Assembly: GCF_002196515.1 (NCBI RefSeq)
Contig: NZ_CP018835.1
Location: 1,488,001-1,552,000, forward strand
Length of the DNA stretch: 64,000 nt
Direction of reading: 5' to 3'
DNA from: Vibrio gazogenes
Lineage (GTDB): Bacteria > Pseudomonadota > Gammaproteobacteria > Enterobacterales > Vibrionaceae
Part shown: piece after piece, positions 1 to 14,881 of the stretch
Position numbering within the stretch: the first letter of the stretch is position 1
Layout: each line of letters opens with the position of its first letter
Notes under the pieces: model-generated
What the model was told of the DNA's origin: nothing
Seen by the model: the letters and a program-made list of their open reading frames with translations, nothing else
The model's database searches: none
Made by a program: the position numbers and the translations under genes

Positions 1-328
1 ATCAGCAACCTAGGTGTCTCTCATTATTTTACATGAGTGAGAGACTGGTTTTGCCGGACTCAATTGAATAGACACTAAATCGTGTCATTCCAAGAACACT
101 TGATTGTGTTGGTCTTTCTCTTTCGAGAAAGGATTGAGAACTTTTACAAATAATCGTCTGTTTCCAAAGAAACACACATTATTTTGTCAGCTTTCCAAAT
201 TGTTAAAGAGCAAAGTGCAATACTTGTTACTTCAAGCAACACTTTCTAATGACTTTCAGCGCCACAAAATCGAACCACATCGGTTAAAACCGCTGGTTTG
301 AGTTGTCGAGCCAAAAATAGTTAGAAAG
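1..328 (-). other. 16S-23S spacer of the left rRNA operon (23S side), cut by the window edge
   Basis: Bases 1-211 match 5815-6025 almost base for base, and that second copy lies immediately upstream of a complete 23S gene. Window base 1 therefore falls about 30 bases before the 5' end of a second 23S gene that lies outside the window. The spacer carries a boxA-like element at 201-212. From about 212 to 328 the sequence diverges from the other spacer and leads into tRNA-Val. No protein gene is supported; the frame at 104-301 is an artefact of spacer sequence. Confidence 0.85.
201..212 (-). promoter_or_regulatory. boxA-like antitermination element in the rRNA spacer
   Basis: The minus strand reads TGCTCTTTAACA, the E. 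coli rrn boxA sequence that nucleates the NusB/S10 antitermination complex. It sits between the spacer tRNAs and the 23S gene, as in other rRNA operons. Confidence 0.7.
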
Positions 329-404
329 TGGTGGGCGATACCGGGTTCGAACCAGTGACCCCCTGCTTGTAAGGCAGGTGCTCTCCCAACTGAGCTAATC
401 GCCC
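329..404 (-). tRNA. tRNA-Val (anticodon TAC)
   Basis: A 76-nt cloverleaf on the minus strand starts GGGCGATTAGCTCAG and ends with an encoded CCA. The anticodon loop CTTACAA gives anticodon TAC, for valine. It is the third and most 23S-proximal of three spacer tRNAs (Glu-Lys-Val) in the left rRNA operon and is cut from the rRNA precursor. Confidence 0.97.
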
Positions 405-436
405 ACTTTCAGGCGTTTCCTCAAACAGGAGGAAAA

Positions 437-512
437 TGGTGGGTCGTACAGGATTCGAACCTGTGACCAATTGGTTAAAAGCCAACTGCTCTACCAGCTG
501 AGCTAACGACCC
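437..512 (-). tRNA. tRNA-Lys (anticodon TTT)
   Basis: A 76-nt cloverleaf on the minus strand starts GGGTCGTTAGCTCAG, has anticodon TTT and an encoded CCA end. It is the middle spacer tRNA of the left rRNA operon, 32 bases upstream of tRNA-Val. Confidence 0.97.
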
Positions 513-529
513 AGACTTCACTAGGGAAG

Positions 530-605
530 TGGTATCCCGTAGGGGAGTCGAACCCCTGTTACCGCCGTGAAAGGGCGGTGTCCTAGGCCTCTAGACGAAC
601 GGGAC
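530..605 (-). tRNA. tRNA-Glu (anticodon TTC)
   Basis: A 76-nt cloverleaf on the minus strand starts GTCCCGTTCGTCTAG, has anticodon TTC and an encoded CCA end. It is the first spacer tRNA downstream of the 16S gene in the left rRNA operon. A Glu-Lys-Val spacer is common in Vibrio rRNA operons. Confidence 0.97.
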
Positions 606-787
606 AATTTCTTGCTTCATGCTTTCTCTTATTTCCGTGTCAGGCGGCTTATCCTCAGTCAGTTGTTTACAACAGTAAACGCCTTCCTTCGTCAATTGCC
701 TTCCTCGAACTCAGAAAAATCATATTGCAATGCACTCTACATAAACCAAATCAATCTGTGTGGACACTCATCTCAAATATCTTTTCG

Positions 788-2329
<1,542 letters not shown>

Positions 2330-2554
2330 AAGTTTTTGTGACACCAAAGTGTCGGCTCAATGAATACTGCTTTTCGTCTCCGCTTTAAAAAAAGCAGAAG
2401 CAAAAAGTGACATTACATAAGTAATGTTGAATTGACTGTGCTCTTGTCAGATAACAGTAAACTGCTTCCAACTTGATATTGGTCACTCGATTCATTGATA
2501 AAATCTTATTGGATATTTATCGACGAGTGCCCACACAGATTGATTGGTCTATAT

Positions 2555-2566
2555 TGTTAAAGAGCT
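2555..2566 (-). promoter_or_regulatory. boxA-like element in the 16S leader, left operon
   Basis: The minus strand reads AGCTCTTTAACA, one base off the canonical rrn boxA. It lies between promoter P1 (2603-2630) and the 16S gene, where the antitermination complex assembles. Confidence 0.6.
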
Positions 2567-2602
2567 TTGCTTTCAGTGCTTTAGCACTTAGGCAGGACGC
2601 GT

Positions 2603-2630
2603 ATAATACGCCACCTACTTTGAAAGTCAA
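2603..2630 (-). promoter_or_regulatory. rRNA P1-type promoter of the left operon
   Basis: On the minus strand TTGACT (2625-2630) and TATTAT (2603-2608) are separated by 16 bases and followed by a GC-rich discriminator ACGCGTCC. A short 16-base spacer and GC discriminator are typical of stringently controlled rrn promoters. The promoter starts only 68 bases past the end of the upstream 5S gene, so the left operon can be transcribed on its own. Confidence 0.75.
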
Positions 2631-2665
2631 CATAAAACTTTCATCTTCTGAAAAGCTTTATGGTG

Positions 2666-2687
2666 ACTTGCTTCTGTTGAAGCAAGT
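2666..2687 (-). terminator. Hairpin just after 5S rRNA
   Basis: A perfect 9-bp stem with a 4-base loop (ACTTGCTTC/GAAGCAAGT) lies 11 bases past the 5S 3' end. No U-run follows, so it may be an RNA-processing hairpin or a weak terminator rather than a classical intrinsic terminator. Confidence 0.45.
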
Positions 2688-2697
2688 AACAAAATTA

Positions 2698-2817
2698 AAG
2701 CCTGGCGATGTCCTACTCTCACATGGGGAGACCCCACACTACCATCGGCGCTGTTTCGTTTCACGTCTGAGTTCGGCATGGAATCAGGTGGGTCCAAAAC
2801 GCTATCGTCGCCAAGCA
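2698..2817 (-). rRNA. rrf: 5S ribosomal RNA, right operon
   Basis: A 120-nt 5S rRNA on the minus strand, starting TGCTTGGCGACGATAGCG and ending CGCCAGGCTT. The conserved loop CCGAACTCAG is present. It lies about 78 bases downstream of the 23S 3' end and closes the right operon. Confidence 0.96.
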
Positions 2818-2895
2818 AATTCTTTCAATTCGAAAAGCTGATTCTCTCTACACAATCAAGTCTCTTATGAGCCCTAAAACCCCTTCGGTGTTGTA

Positions 2896-5784
<2,889 letters not shown>

Positions 5785-6084
5785 ATACAACCCGAAGAAG
5801 TTTCGAGCTGCATTATCAGTAACCTAGGTGTCTCTCATTATTTTACATGAGTGAGAGACTGGTTTTGCCGGACTCAATTGAATAGACACTAAATCGTGTC
5901 ATTCCAAGAACACTTGATTGTGTTGGTCTTTCTCTTTCGAGAAAGGATTGAGAACTTTTACAAATAATCGTCTGTTTCCAAAGAAACACACATTATTTTG
6001 TCAGCTTTCCAAATTGTTAAAGAGCAAAGATTTTGTATATTACAAAACCATTTTTAAAGATTCTGTTTTAAAAACCCTTAAAGA
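5785..6084 (-). other. 16S-23S spacer between tRNA-Ala and 23S, right operon
   Basis: This 300-base processed spacer contains a boxA-like element at 6015-6026. Bases 5815-6025 repeat the window start (1-211). No protein gene is supported. Confidence 0.85.
6015..6026 (-). promoter_or_regulatory. boxA-like antitermination element, right operon spacer
   Basis: The minus strand reads TGCTCTTTAACA, identical to the element at 201-212 and to E. coli rrn boxA. Confidence 0.7.
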
Positions 6085-6160
6085 TGGTGGAGCTATGCGG
6101 GATCGAACCGCAGACCTCCTGCGTGCAAGGCAGGCGCTCTCCCAGCTGAGCTATAGCCCC
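6085..6160 (-). tRNA. tRNA-Ala (anticodon TGC)
   Basis: A 76-nt cloverleaf on the minus strand starts GGGGCTATAGCTCAG, has anticodon TGC and an encoded CCA end. It is the second spacer tRNA of the right operon, paired with tRNA-Ile as in many bacteria. Confidence 0.97.
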
Positions 6161-6254
6161 ATCTATAGGTAAAATCATTGAAGAGCAAGGCAGTTTTCGA
6201 GGACGTGTATCGTTTATACACAACGAGGAAACTAACGCCGCTATTCGAAGATTT

Positions 6255-6331
6255 TGGTGGGTCTGAGTGGACTTGAACCACCGACCTCTCGCTTATCAGG
6301 CGAACGCTCTAACCACCTGAGCTACAGACCC
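6255..6331 (-). tRNA. tRNA-Ile (anticodon GAT)
   Basis: A 77-nt cloverleaf on the minus strand starts GGGTCTGTAGCTCAG, has anticodon GAT and an encoded CCA end. It is the first spacer tRNA after the 16S gene of the right operon. Confidence 0.97.
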
Positions 6332-6393
6332 AAACTCTCTTTGCTTATAAACCAAATCAATCTGTGTGGACACTCATCTCAAATATCTTTTCG

Positions 6394-7935
<1,542 letters not shown>

Positions 7936-8163
7936 AAGTTTTTGTGACACCAAAGTGTCGGCTCAATGAATACTGCTTTTCGTCTCCGCTTTTTTAAAAA
8001 AACAGAAGCAAAAAGTGACATTACATAAGTAATGTTGAATTGACTGTGCTCTTGTCAGATTACAGTAAACTGCTTTCCAACTTGATATTGGTCACTCGGT
8101 TCATTGATAAAATCTTATTGGATATTTATCGACGAGTGCCCACACAGATTGATTGGTCTATAT

Positions 8164-8175
8164 TGTTAAAGAGCA
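8164..8175 (-). promoter_or_regulatory. boxA-like element in the 16S leader, right operon
   Basis: The minus strand reads TGCTCTTTAACA, a perfect match to E. coli rrn boxA, 36 bases downstream of the P2 -10 box. Confidence 0.7.
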
Positions 8176-8210
8176 ACTCTTCAGAACATTTACCGTTTGA
8201 AGAGGCGGCT

Positions 8211-8238
8211 ATTCTAGCGAGATAAATCTTTGTGTCAA
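8211..8238 (-). promoter_or_regulatory. rRNA promoter P2, right operon
   Basis: On the minus strand TTGACA (8233-8238) and TAGAAT (8211-8216) are separated by 16 bases and followed by the GC-rich AGCCGCC. It lies about 115 bases downstream of P1, the tandem arrangement of enterobacterial and Vibrio rRNA operons. Confidence 0.75.
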
Positions 8239-8326
8239 ACACTTTTTTCAGATTGTATCCACATTCTTTATAACCTTGTTGACCTCGCTCAAATTCCGTA
8301 GAAGCCTTGCCTGTCAACGAGTGCGC

Positions 8327-8354
8327 ATTATAGAGATCCAGTTCACATCCGCAA
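8327..8354 (-). promoter_or_regulatory. rRNA promoter P1, right operon
   Basis: On the minus strand TTGCGG (8349-8354) and a perfect TATAAT (8327-8332) are separated by 16 bases, with discriminator GCGCAC. A run of A/T tracts directly upstream (about 8355-8390) looks like an UP element. Together with P2 it should drive the complete right rRNA operon. Confidence 0.78.
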
Positions 8355-8449
8355 GTCTTTTTTTCCAAAAAATGTAAAAATAACAGTTAATCGATGAATA
8401 AACCTCCAATGGCTTGTTTATACCAATTTACTCAAAGATAAGTCACAAG

Positions 8450-8458
8450 TTATCCACA
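8450..8458 (+). promoter_or_regulatory. Consensus DnaA box
   Basis: TTATCCACA matches the strongest E. coli DnaA box exactly. It is isolated, about 95 bases upstream of rRNA P1, with no neighbouring boxes, so it is not an origin. It could be a chance match or a DnaA site influencing the rRNA promoter. Confidence 0.35.
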
Positions 8459-8502
8459 GAATTATCCTTTTTGACATGGATGGGATATAAAAAGAGAGAT
8501 AT

Positions 8503-8530
8503 AAAAAAAGCTGCAATCGCAGCTTTTTTT
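8503..8530 (-). terminator. Intrinsic terminator of cysJIH
   Basis: A-run, stem AAGCTGC, loop AATC (GATT on the minus strand), stem GCAGCTT, T-run. It works on either strand but lies 12 bases past the cysH stop. It would separate the sulfur operon from the rRNA promoters, which fire in the same direction. Confidence 0.9.
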
Positions 8531-8542
8531 ATTCAGTGAAGG

Positions 8543-9319
8543 TTAAATACCTGAGCCATAAGATTCACCATCATCTTCATGAAGCCCACATTCTCTTTTC
8601 AAACCAAAGAAGCGTGTTTCTTCTTCTGACATACCGGGTTCCCATTTTTGAGTGGTATGCACGTCACCGATAGAGAGATAACCTTCATCCCATAGCGGAT
8701 GATAAGGCAAGTCATATTCTTTCAGATAATAATGGACATCTTTATTCGTCCAATCGATCACCGGCAAGAATTTAAAAACACCATTCTGGATCGCAAGCAC
8801 CGGTAGATGAGCACGAGATTTCGACTGCTCACGACGCAGTCCAGAGAACCAAGTACCAACTTCCAACTCTTTCAGAGCTCTTCTCATCGGTTCAACTTTA
8901 TTGAGTCGGTTGTATTTCTCAATCCCCTCAACGTCCTGTTCCCACAACTTGCCGTAACGAGCTTCCTGCCAAGCAGGTGTAAGCGCCGCACGATATATTT
9001 TCAGATTGAGGTTCAACCTTTCCGTCAACAAGTCAATAAACTGATATGTTTCAGGAAACATATATCCTGTATCAGTCAGGATAACCGGAACATCATTTTT
9101 AACTTGAGAAACCAGATGTAACATCAATGCAGCTTGAATACCAAAACTAGAAGAGACTGCAAATGTTCCCTGTAAGTTCTCAAATGCCCAAATGATCCTT
9201 TCTTGAGCCGACAAACTTTCCAGATACCCGTTTAATTCAGCCAAGAGCAGCGACTGCTCCACTTTTGTCATACTGAGTAACTCAGAAAGCTGGGGCTGAT
9301 ATAACATATTATCAGGCAT
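8543..9319 (-). CDS. cysH: Phosphoadenosine phosphosulfate (PAPS) reductase CysH
   Basis: This cytoplasmic enzyme reduces PAPS to sulfite using thioredoxin, feeding sulfite to CysJI in cysteine synthesis. The predicted 258-residue protein shows the PAPS-binding fold segments [26 protein letters not shown] and [17 protein letters not shown], and ends with the conserved KRECGLH motif that carries the catalytic cysteine of thioredoxin-dependent PAPS reductases. The open frame extends to 9361, but the ATG at 9319 (MPDNMLYQ) has an AGAGGGA ribosome site about 6 bases upstream and gives the normal family length. It overlaps the end of cysI by 8 bases, so translation is probably coupled. The lack of extra APS-reductase cysteine pairs argues for PAPS rather than APS as substrate. 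Confidence 0.95.
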   Translation of the reverse strand: MPDNMLYQPQLSELLSMTKVEQSLLLAELNGYLESLSAQERIIWAFENLQGTFAVSSSFGIQAALMLHLVSQVKNDVPVILTDTGYMFPETYQFIDLLTERLNLNLKIYRAALTPAWQEARYGKLWEQDVEGIEKYNRLNKVEPMRRALKELEVGTWFSGLRREQSKSRAHLPVLAIQNGVFKFLPVIDWTNKDVHYYLKEYDLPYHPLWDEGYLSIGDVHTTQKWEPGMSEEETRFFGLKRECGLHEDDGESYGSGI

Positions 9320-11045
9320 AGAAATCCCTCTTTGAGATGACGACCTCTTCAATGATTCCACTTCGAATCACGAAGTCACCAAAATATTCACCTTCATTAC
9401 GCTCTGTCGCCCAACGTCCTACTAATTGGTCGAGCTCTGCTAATATCTGTTGTTCTGTAATATTTTCTTTGTACATTTTCGGGATCCGCGTACCTGCGCG
9501 ATTACCACCAAGATGCAGGTTATAACGCCCCGGCGCTTTTCCGACGAGTCCAACTTCCGCGAGCATGGCTCGGCCACATCCATTGGGACAGCCGGTGACG
9601 CGCAAAATGATATTCTCATCTTCTCCTAACTGATGTTTTTCCAGAATACCTTCAACATCGGTGACAAATTCAGGTAAGAAACGTTCAGCCTCAGCCATGG
9701 CTAACGGGCATGTTGGGAATGCAACACACGCCATTGAATTCTTGCGTTGTTCACTCACACCGTCATCCATCAAACCATGCGCTTTGGCAATTAATTCAAT
9801 CTGCTCTTTTTGCTCAGCGGTAACCCCAGCGACAATCAGATTTTGATTGGCGGTCATCCGGAAGTCTCCCTGATGGATTTTCGCGATTTCAGCAACACCT
9901 GTCTTTAATGGCTTACCCGGATAATCCAGTAGCCGCCCATTTTCAATAAAGAGGGTCAGATGGAATTTACCATCAATCCCTTCTACCCATCCGATACGAT
10001 CACCACGACTGGTGAACTCGTAAGGTCGGCTTTCTGTAAAATGGGTACCGGCCCTTTTTTCAACTTCAGCCTTAAATACGTCGATACCAACGCGATCTAA
10101 TGTGTACTTAGTCTTCGCGTTCTTACGGTTAGAACGGTTTCCCCAATCTCTCTGTGTCGAGACAACCGCGGCAGCAACATCGAGTGTCTTTTCTAGCGGG
10201 ATGAAGCCAAAATCATCTGCACGACGAGGATAGGTTGAAGTATCACCATGCGTCATCGCTAAACCGCCACCCACCAGCACATTGAATCCAATCAACTTGC
10301 CAGCTTCAGCAATCGCCACAAAATTTAAATCATTCGCGTGCACATCAATGTCATTATGCGGTGGAATCACAACGGTTGTTTTAAACTTCCGGGGTAAATA
10401 GTTACTTCCCAGAATCGGTTCTTCATCCGTTGTTTCCAGTTTTTCGCCATCCAGCCATATTTCAGCATAAGCCCGGGTTTTCGGCAGTAAATGCTCGCTT
10501 ATTTTCTTCGCCCATTCATAAGCTTCTTGATGAAGTTCTGATTCAACCGGGTTCGATGTACACAGCACGTTACGGTTTACATCACCGGCAGTAGCAATCG
10601 AATCAATCCCGGTTTTATTGAGCATCTGATGCATCATTTTAATTTGAGGCTTCAGCACACCATGAAACTGAAAGGTTTGTCGGGTCGTCAGACGGATACT
10701 GCCATATAGCGTATGTTCCGTTGCAAACTGGTCGATCGCGAGCCATTGTTGGGGCTGAATAATGCCACCGGGCATCCGAGCACGAAGCATCACATTATGC
10801 ATCGGTTCCAGCTTCTGTTTTGTCCGCTCAGCCCGAATATCACGATCATCCTGCTGATACATCCCGTGAAACCGGATCAACTGAAAGTTATCTGCCGTAA
10901 ATCCACCGGTAAGCGGATCCTGAAGATCTTGCGTGATCGTGCCACGTAAAAAATTACTCTCTCTCTTCAGCCGCTCGTTATCAGACAATGGCCCCAGCAC
11001 TTGTCCCAATACTTCTTGGTCTTTGGTTTCTTGATTCGCACTCAT
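9312..11045 (-). CDS. cysI: Sulfite reductase (NADPH) hemoprotein beta subunit CysI
   Basis: CysI carries the siroheme and [4Fe-4S] cluster that perform the six-electron reduction of sulfite to sulfide, with electrons delivered by CysJ. The protein has 577 residues, close to the 570 of E. coli. Two cluster/siroheme cysteine pairs are visible at about residues 440-490: CVAFPTC and CPNGCG. The N-terminal repeat contains the substrate-binding segments [12 protein letters not shown] and GDVNRNVLC. The start codon overlaps the cysJ stop (TAATG), the usual sign of translational coupling. It is the middle gene of cysJIH. Confidence 0.97.
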   Translation of the reverse strand: MSANQETKDQEVLGQVLGPLSDNERLKRESNFLRGTITQDLQDPLTGGFTADNFQLIRFHGMYQQDDRDIRAERTKQKLEPMHNVMLRARMPGGIIQPQQWLAIDQFATEHTLYGSIRLTTRQTFQFHGVLKPQIKMMHQMLNKTGIDSIATAGDVNRNVLCTSNPVESELHQEAYEWAKKISEHLLPKTRAYAEIWLDGEKLETTDEEPILGSNYLPRKFKTTVVIPPHNDIDVHANDLNFVAIAEAGKLIGFNVLVGGGLAMTHGDTSTYPRRADDFGFIPLEKTLDVAAAVVSTQRDWGNRSNRKNAKTKYTLDRVGIDVFKAEVEKRAGTHFTESRPYEFTSRGDRIGWVEGIDGKFHLTLFIENGRLLDYPGKPLKTGVAEIAKIHQGDFRMTANQNLIVAGVTAEQKEQIELIAKAHGLMDDGVSEQRKNSMACVAFPTCPLAMAEAERFLPEFVTDVEGILEKHQLGEDENIILRVTGCPNGCGRAMLAEVGLVGKAPGRYNLHLGGNRAGTRIPKMYKENITEQQILAELDQLVGRWATERNEGEYFGDFVIRSGIIEEVVISKRDFYA

Positions 11046-12877
11046 TAGTAGACATCCCTTTGATAACGCTTCGCTTTACGGAGTTCGTTGACATATTCTT
11101 CAGCTTGTTCCCGACCCAAACCGCCTTGCTGTTCGGCAATCGTAATCAAGGCTTCGTGAACATCTTTTGCCATATGGGTTGCATCACCACAGACATAAAG
11201 ATAGGCCCCACTCTGTAACCACTCCCAAATCTGCTCGGCTTTCTCCAGCAAGCGATGCTGAACATAAACTTTTTCGGCCTGATCGCGGCTAAACGCAACA
11301 TCCATCTGAGTGAGTGCACCTGACTTCAGATATTTCTGCCATTCAACCTGATAGAGAAAATCTTGCGTGAATGTCCGGTCACCGAAGAACAACCAACTTT
11401 TCCCTGAAGCGCCACGGTTATCTCTTTCCTGAATAAAGCTTCTAAATGGCGCAATCCCTGTTCCCGGCCCCACCATGATAATTGCAGTATCATCATCCTG
11501 AGGAAGTTTGAAGTTATTATTATGCTCAATGAAAACTTTGATGTTGTCGCCTTCTTCAAGACGATGCGTCAAAAATCCGGAGGCGCCTCCCTGACGGGCT
11601 TCACCATTTTGGTCATATTCAACCACCCCAACCGTCAGATGAACTTCTTCATCGACTTCACTTTGACTGGATGCGATGGAATAGAGACGAGGGGTCAAAC
11701 GACGTAGTAGTCCGACTAATTCATCTGCCGATAACTGCACAGCGGCTTGTTTTAACACGTCAATAATCTGTGTATGCGCGGAATACTCACGCAGTTTATC
11801 TTTATCTTCGACAAGCTCTTTCAAGAATGTCGATTCAGATAACGCCGCCACCCGAGTAATCAACTGAGGATTGGATGAGGTGATTTCGAACTGGCGAATT
11901 AAAGCACTGTGAACCGAAATACTTTCACCATCAACCTCGACACTCTCCACGCCAGATAATCCGACACAGCTCAAAATCTGGCTGGATAAGTCAGCATCAT
12001 TTTCATACCAAACCCCTAATGCATCGCCCGGTTGATAAGTAATACCTGATCCTTCAAGGTCAATTTCAATATGGCGGACATCTTTACCCGAATCCCGGCC
12101 AGTAATTTTCTGATTGGTCAGCAACGTCGCAGTATAAGGTTTCAGCTTGGTATATTCGGCAGTAGCACCGCCTGCGGAATGAATCGGTAGCGGCACAACT
12201 TCACCCTGCCCTTCCGACATCGATTCTTTAAGAATCCCCAGCGCTTGTTGACGCCACTCTGCTGCCGGAGCGTCATAGTCCACATCACAGTCAACCCGTT
12301 CCAAAAATGGTTTTGCACCCAATTTGGCGAGGAAAGCATCAAAATCTTTACCCGTCTGGCAGAAGAACTCATAGCTTGAGTCACCCAGACCAATCACACC
12401 ATACTGTAGATTCGGTAGTTTCGGTGCTTTTTTGGACTGTAAGAATTCATGCAGCTCAAGAGCATTATCAGGCGCTTCACCTTCACCGTTGGTTGAAGCC
12501 ACGATGACAACATGGGTTTCCTTGGCAAGATCTTTACCTTTGTAATCACTGGCATCAAAAATCTGTACCGGCAGCCCCTGTGCTTGTGCCTCATGTTCCA
12601 GTGCTTCAGCAACCCCTTTTGCATTCCCGGTTTGGGAAGCATAAATAATAGTGAGTTTATCGGCAGGTTTTGCGGCAGCAAGCGGAGACATCGTCGCCGC
12701 ACCGGCAACCTCACCAGTCTGAGACTGACTCAATCCCCAGAAATATCCGCTGACCCAAGCTAATTGCTGCGGCGACAGTTGTGAAACAGTGTGTTGCAAC
12801 TGATTAAGTTGCGTATCGTTGAGTGGACTAGAAAATAAACCACTCTGGTTGGAAATATTATTGTTAGCTGAAGACAT
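11045..12877 (-). CDS. cysJ: Sulfite reductase (NADPH) flavoprotein alpha subunit CysJ
   Basis: CysJ passes electrons from NADPH through FAD and FMN to CysI. The order is an N-terminal flavodoxin domain ([40 protein letters not shown], about residues 70-210), an FAD domain (RLYSIASSQ near 390) and an NADPH domain ([39 protein letters not shown]) ending RYQRDVY. The frame opens at 12898. I prefer the ATG at 12877 (MSSANNN), which has AGGGA about 10 bases upstream and gives 610 residues. It is the first gene of the operon; CysB control is expected from the family but I did not identify a CysB site in the 100 bases upstream. Confidence 0.96.
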   Translation of the reverse strand: MSSANNNISNQSGLFSSPLNDTQLNQLQHTVSQLSPQQLAWVSGYFWGLSQSQTGEVAGAATMSPLAAAKPADKLTIIYASQTGNAKGVAEALEHEAQAQGLPVQIFDASDYKGKDLAKETHVVIVASTNGEGEAPDNALELHEFLQSKKAPKLPNLQYGVIGLGDSSYEFFCQTGKDFDAFLAKLGAKPFLERVDCDVDYDAPAAEWRQQALGILKESMSEGQGEVVPLPIHSAGGATAEYTKLKPYTATLLTNQKITGRDSGKDVRHIEIDLEGSGITYQPGDALGVWYENDADLSSQILSCVGLSGVESVEVDGESISVHSALIRQFEITSSNPQLITRVAALSESTFLKELVEDKDKLREYSAHTQIIDVLKQAAVQLSADELVGLLRRLTPRLYSIASSQSEVDEEVHLTVGVVEYDQNGEARQGGASGFLTHRLEEGDNIKVFIEHNNNFKLPQDDDTAIIMVGPGTGIAPFRSFIQERDNRGASGKSWLFFGDRTFTQDFLYQVEWQKYLKSGALTQMDVAFSRDQAEKVYVQHRLLEKAEQIWEWLQSGAYLYVCGDATHMAKDVHEALITIAEQQGGLGREQAEEYVNELRKAKRYQRDVY

Positions 12878-12981
12878 CGTCACGACTTCCCTATTCATTG
12901 CATGACGATAGAGTAACCAAGCTCACTAATAACAAGAAAGAATAGATGAGAATGTTTTATAACTTTTGGGAGTAAGAAAGG

Positions 12982-13218
12982 CTATAACTCAAGAGATTCG
13001 ATTCGGACTTGTTTAAAACCGACATCCATCGCGGATTTAGAAGCCATATCTAAATTGGTGTAATGGCACTCTTCGCCATCGTCATCGGTTAACAGAATAA
13101 AAGGTCCGTGCGCGTGTCTGAACTCAACAATCCACATACCATTGTCAGAAAAAGGCTCGACAATCGCTTCCACCAAAAGGTTTTCCCGATACAGGGCTCT
13201 CAGTTCTTCAAGCGTCAT
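12982..13218 (-). CDS. Small conserved hypothetical protein
   Basis: A 78-residue acidic protein if started at the ATG at 13218 (MTLEELRALYREN), which has GGAGG 8 bases upstream; the frame could begin at 13248. It has two short strands around GMWIVEFRHAHGPFILLTDDDGEE and a C-terminal stretch LDMASKSAMDVGFKQVRI, suggesting a small alpha/beta fold without membrane segments. It lies between cysJ and pspG, all on the minus strand, but 105 bases of spacing from cysJ and 135 from pspG suggest it is transcribed separately. I do not recognise a function. Similar small proteins occur in Vibrio next to these genes as far as I recall. Confidence 0.7.
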   Translation of the reverse strand: MTLEELRALYRENLLVEAIVEPFSDNGMWIVEFRHAHGPFILLTDDDGEECHYTNLDMASKSAMDVGFKQVRIESLEL

Positions 13219-13353
13219 CTCTTGTTCCTCCATGCTGATCACCAACACGCTTATGTCATCATGGAAGATGATGGACGAAAAGTTAAGCTTTTACCGATAA
13301 ATATATAAAAATAAAATATAAAGATACCAATTAATAACCAAAAGAAATAGCAA

Positions 13354-13554
13354 TTATGCATATTTCTTAAATAACCAAATACCAAGCACAATCACAAGTA
13401 ACCAAGGCAGCATCTTAATCAACATGGCGAACATACCAAACGCCAAGACAAACAAGAATGACAAGCCAATCGACAACATAACCCCAAACAGCGTCACACC
13501 TGTAAAAAATAGCACGCCTGCAAAGATCAACAAATACAGCAGTTCAATCATCAT
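13354..13554 (-). CDS. pspG: Envelope stress (phage shock) protein PspG
   Basis: PspG is an inner-membrane effector of the phage-shock response to loss of proton motive force or secretin stress. The 66-residue protein is almost entirely hydrophobic, with two membrane segments (about 4-35 and 38-62) and the family signature MLIKMLPWLL followed by a short basic end (FKKYA). The ATG at 13554 has AAGGA 6 bases upstream. As in E. coli it is next to dusA on the same strand. A sigma-54 promoter lies 37 bases upstream, matching the known PspF/sigma-54 control of pspG. It is somewhat shorter than the E. coli protein, lacking its basic tail. Confidence 0.9.
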   Translation of the reverse strand: MMIELLYLLIFAGVLFFTGVTLFGVMLSIGLSFLFVLAFGMFAMLIKMLPWLLVIVLGIWLFKKYA

Positions 13555-13590
13555 TCTTTTCCTTTATTTTCCCAGCTTTATTTTCTATGA

Positions 13591-13610
13591 GTAAGCAGAA
13601 ATCAGGCCAA
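13591..13610 (-). promoter_or_regulatory. Sigma-54 promoter of pspG
   Basis: The minus strand reads TTGGCCTGATTTCTGCTTAC. The -24 GG (13607-13608) and -12 GC (13595-13596) are separated by exactly 10 bases, the invariant sigma-54 spacing. It lies directly upstream of pspG, which is a PspF-activated sigma-54 gene in E. coli. PspF sites further upstream were not identified. Confidence 0.75.
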
Positions 13611-13710
13611 CTCAACACAACCTGAACCCACTGATTTTCCGAGCCTCAGAATGACCTTATGCCAAATCAATCGCTGACAATCGGTCAATCTGACGAATCT
13701 CTGGTCAAAT

Positions 13711-14691
13711 TTACACATTTAAAGATTCAGGGATTTTCAACAGTGCTGTTTGAATCACTTCGATTCCCGCGCCTTTTTTATGCGCATTCTCACTAATGTA
13801 ACGACGCCATTGTCGGGCTCCGGGCATATTCTGAAACAACCCGATCATATGACGAGAGATGTGCCCAAGATATGCACCTTTCGATAATTGCGATTCAATA
13901 TACGGATACATTTCCTCGACAACCTGTGAGCGCTTTTTCACTGGCGTCTCTAGCCCAAAGATCTGCTGATCGACTTCCGCCAGTAAATATGGATTCTGAT
14001 ATGCTTCACGACCAACCATCACGCCATCAAGTTGCTCCAGATGGGCTTTGGTTTCTTCGAGGCTTTTGATACCGCCATTCACAGCAATCTGCAAATGGGG
14101 AAAATCCCGTTTTAACTGATAAGCTCTGGGATAATCTAACGGTGGGATCTCCCGGTTCTCTTTCGGGCTCAGGCCATTCAACCAGGCTTTACGCGCATGG
14201 ATGGTAAACTGCTCACAGCCACCTTGTTCAGCCACGATCGTTATGAAATCCGTCAGAAATTGATAACAATCCTGCTCATCAATCCCGATTCTTGTTTTCA
14301 CTGTCACCGGAATATCGACTTCAGCTTTCATTGCAGCGACACACTCAGCAACCAGCTGAGGCTCAGCCATCAAACACGCACCAAACCGGCCATTCTGGAC
14401 TCGGTCAGACGGACAACCAACGTTGAGATTAATTTCATCATAGCCACGTTCAGCAGCCAATTTAGCACACGTTGCCAGATCCTGTGGATTCGAGCCACCG
14501 AGCTGAAGTGCAACCGGATGTTCCTCATCATTGTAAGCGAGAAAATCACCTTTCCCATGAATGATCGCCCCGGTCGTCACCATCTCGGTATACAACAGCG
14601 CCTGCGAAGTCAGCAATCGATGAAAATAGCGGCAGTGACGGTCCGTCCAGTCGAGCATGGGTGCAACGGAAAAGCGGCAAGTAGGATACAT
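13711..14691 (-). CDS. dusA: tRNA-dihydrouridine(20/20a) synthase DusA
   Basis: This FMN enzyme reduces uridine 20/20a in the tRNA D-loop using NADPH. The 326-residue TIM-barrel protein has the N-terminal FMN motif [17 protein letters not shown], the catalytic segment [12 protein letters not shown] with its active cysteine near residue 95, [25 protein letters not shown] and [15 protein letters not shown]. The C-terminal helical tRNA-binding part contains [17 protein letters not shown]. The GCPSDRVQ plus long C-terminus fits DusA rather than DusB or DusC. It is followed by pspG and preceded by a promoter whose upstream half overlaps a truncated gene of the neighbouring restriction locus. Confidence 0.95.
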   Translation of the reverse strand: MYPTCRFSVAPMLDWTDRHCRYFHRLLTSQALLYTEMVTTGAIIHGKGDFLAYNDEEHPVALQLGGSNPQDLATCAKLAAERGYDEINLNVGCPSDRVQNGRFGACLMAEPQLVAECVAAMKAEVDIPVTVKTRIGIDEQDCYQFLTDFITIVAEQGGCEQFTIHARKAWLNGLSPKENREIPPLDYPRAYQLKRDFPHLQIAVNGGIKSLEETKAHLEQLDGVMVGREAYQNPYLLAEVDQQIFGLETPVKKRSQVVEEMYPYIESQLSKGAYLGHISRHMIGLFQNMPGARQWRRYISENAHKKGAGIEVIQTALLKIPESLNV

Positions 14692-14719
14692 AGTTTAAAT
14701 CTCACTATTTTTCAGAACC

Positions 14720-14881
14720 TTAGCTATACAAGCCACTATAGCCAAGCAAGGCAAATCTAGAGACACGATGCAGGTCGTTCGAGTCTAAGGAGGCGGGATT
14801 ATACATACCGCCACCAATTGCTTCAAATGAAGTGCTCTCTACCGGAACGAGAGCATCGTCAGCCCACTCATAAATTGCCAT
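14720..14881 (-). pseudogene. Truncated first codons of a fifth restriction-locus gene, coupled to hsdR
   Basis: The hsdR stop and an ATG overlap as TAATG at 14881-14883. The frame encodes 53 residues, starting MAIYEWADDALVPVESTSFE. This start resembles, from memory, that of PD-(D/E)XK-type nuclease-like proteins (MAIYELTDDSL... followed by a DLQRLLR helix) found next to type I restriction genes. The resemblance stops near residue 21 (about 14818). The rest (GGGMYNPASLDSND...) runs through the dusA promoter and leader and is probably not natural coding sequence. I read it as a gene cut off at the boundary of the accessory block. The family assignment is uncertain. Confidence 0.45.
14798..14826 (-). 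promoter_or_regulatory. Probable dusA promoter
   Basis: On the minus strand TTGAAG (14821-14826) and a perfect TATAAT (14798-14803) are separated by 17 bases, about 107 bases upstream of the dusA ATG. The -35 falls within sequence that looks like the start of a truncated accessory gene, so the promoter may straddle the island junction. Confidence 0.55.

Noticed and set aside
12899..12981. CysB-dependent promoter before cysJ.
   Set aside because: Expected from the pathway, but only weak hexamers (TTGTTA-17-TCTATC) and no convincing CysB site could be read.
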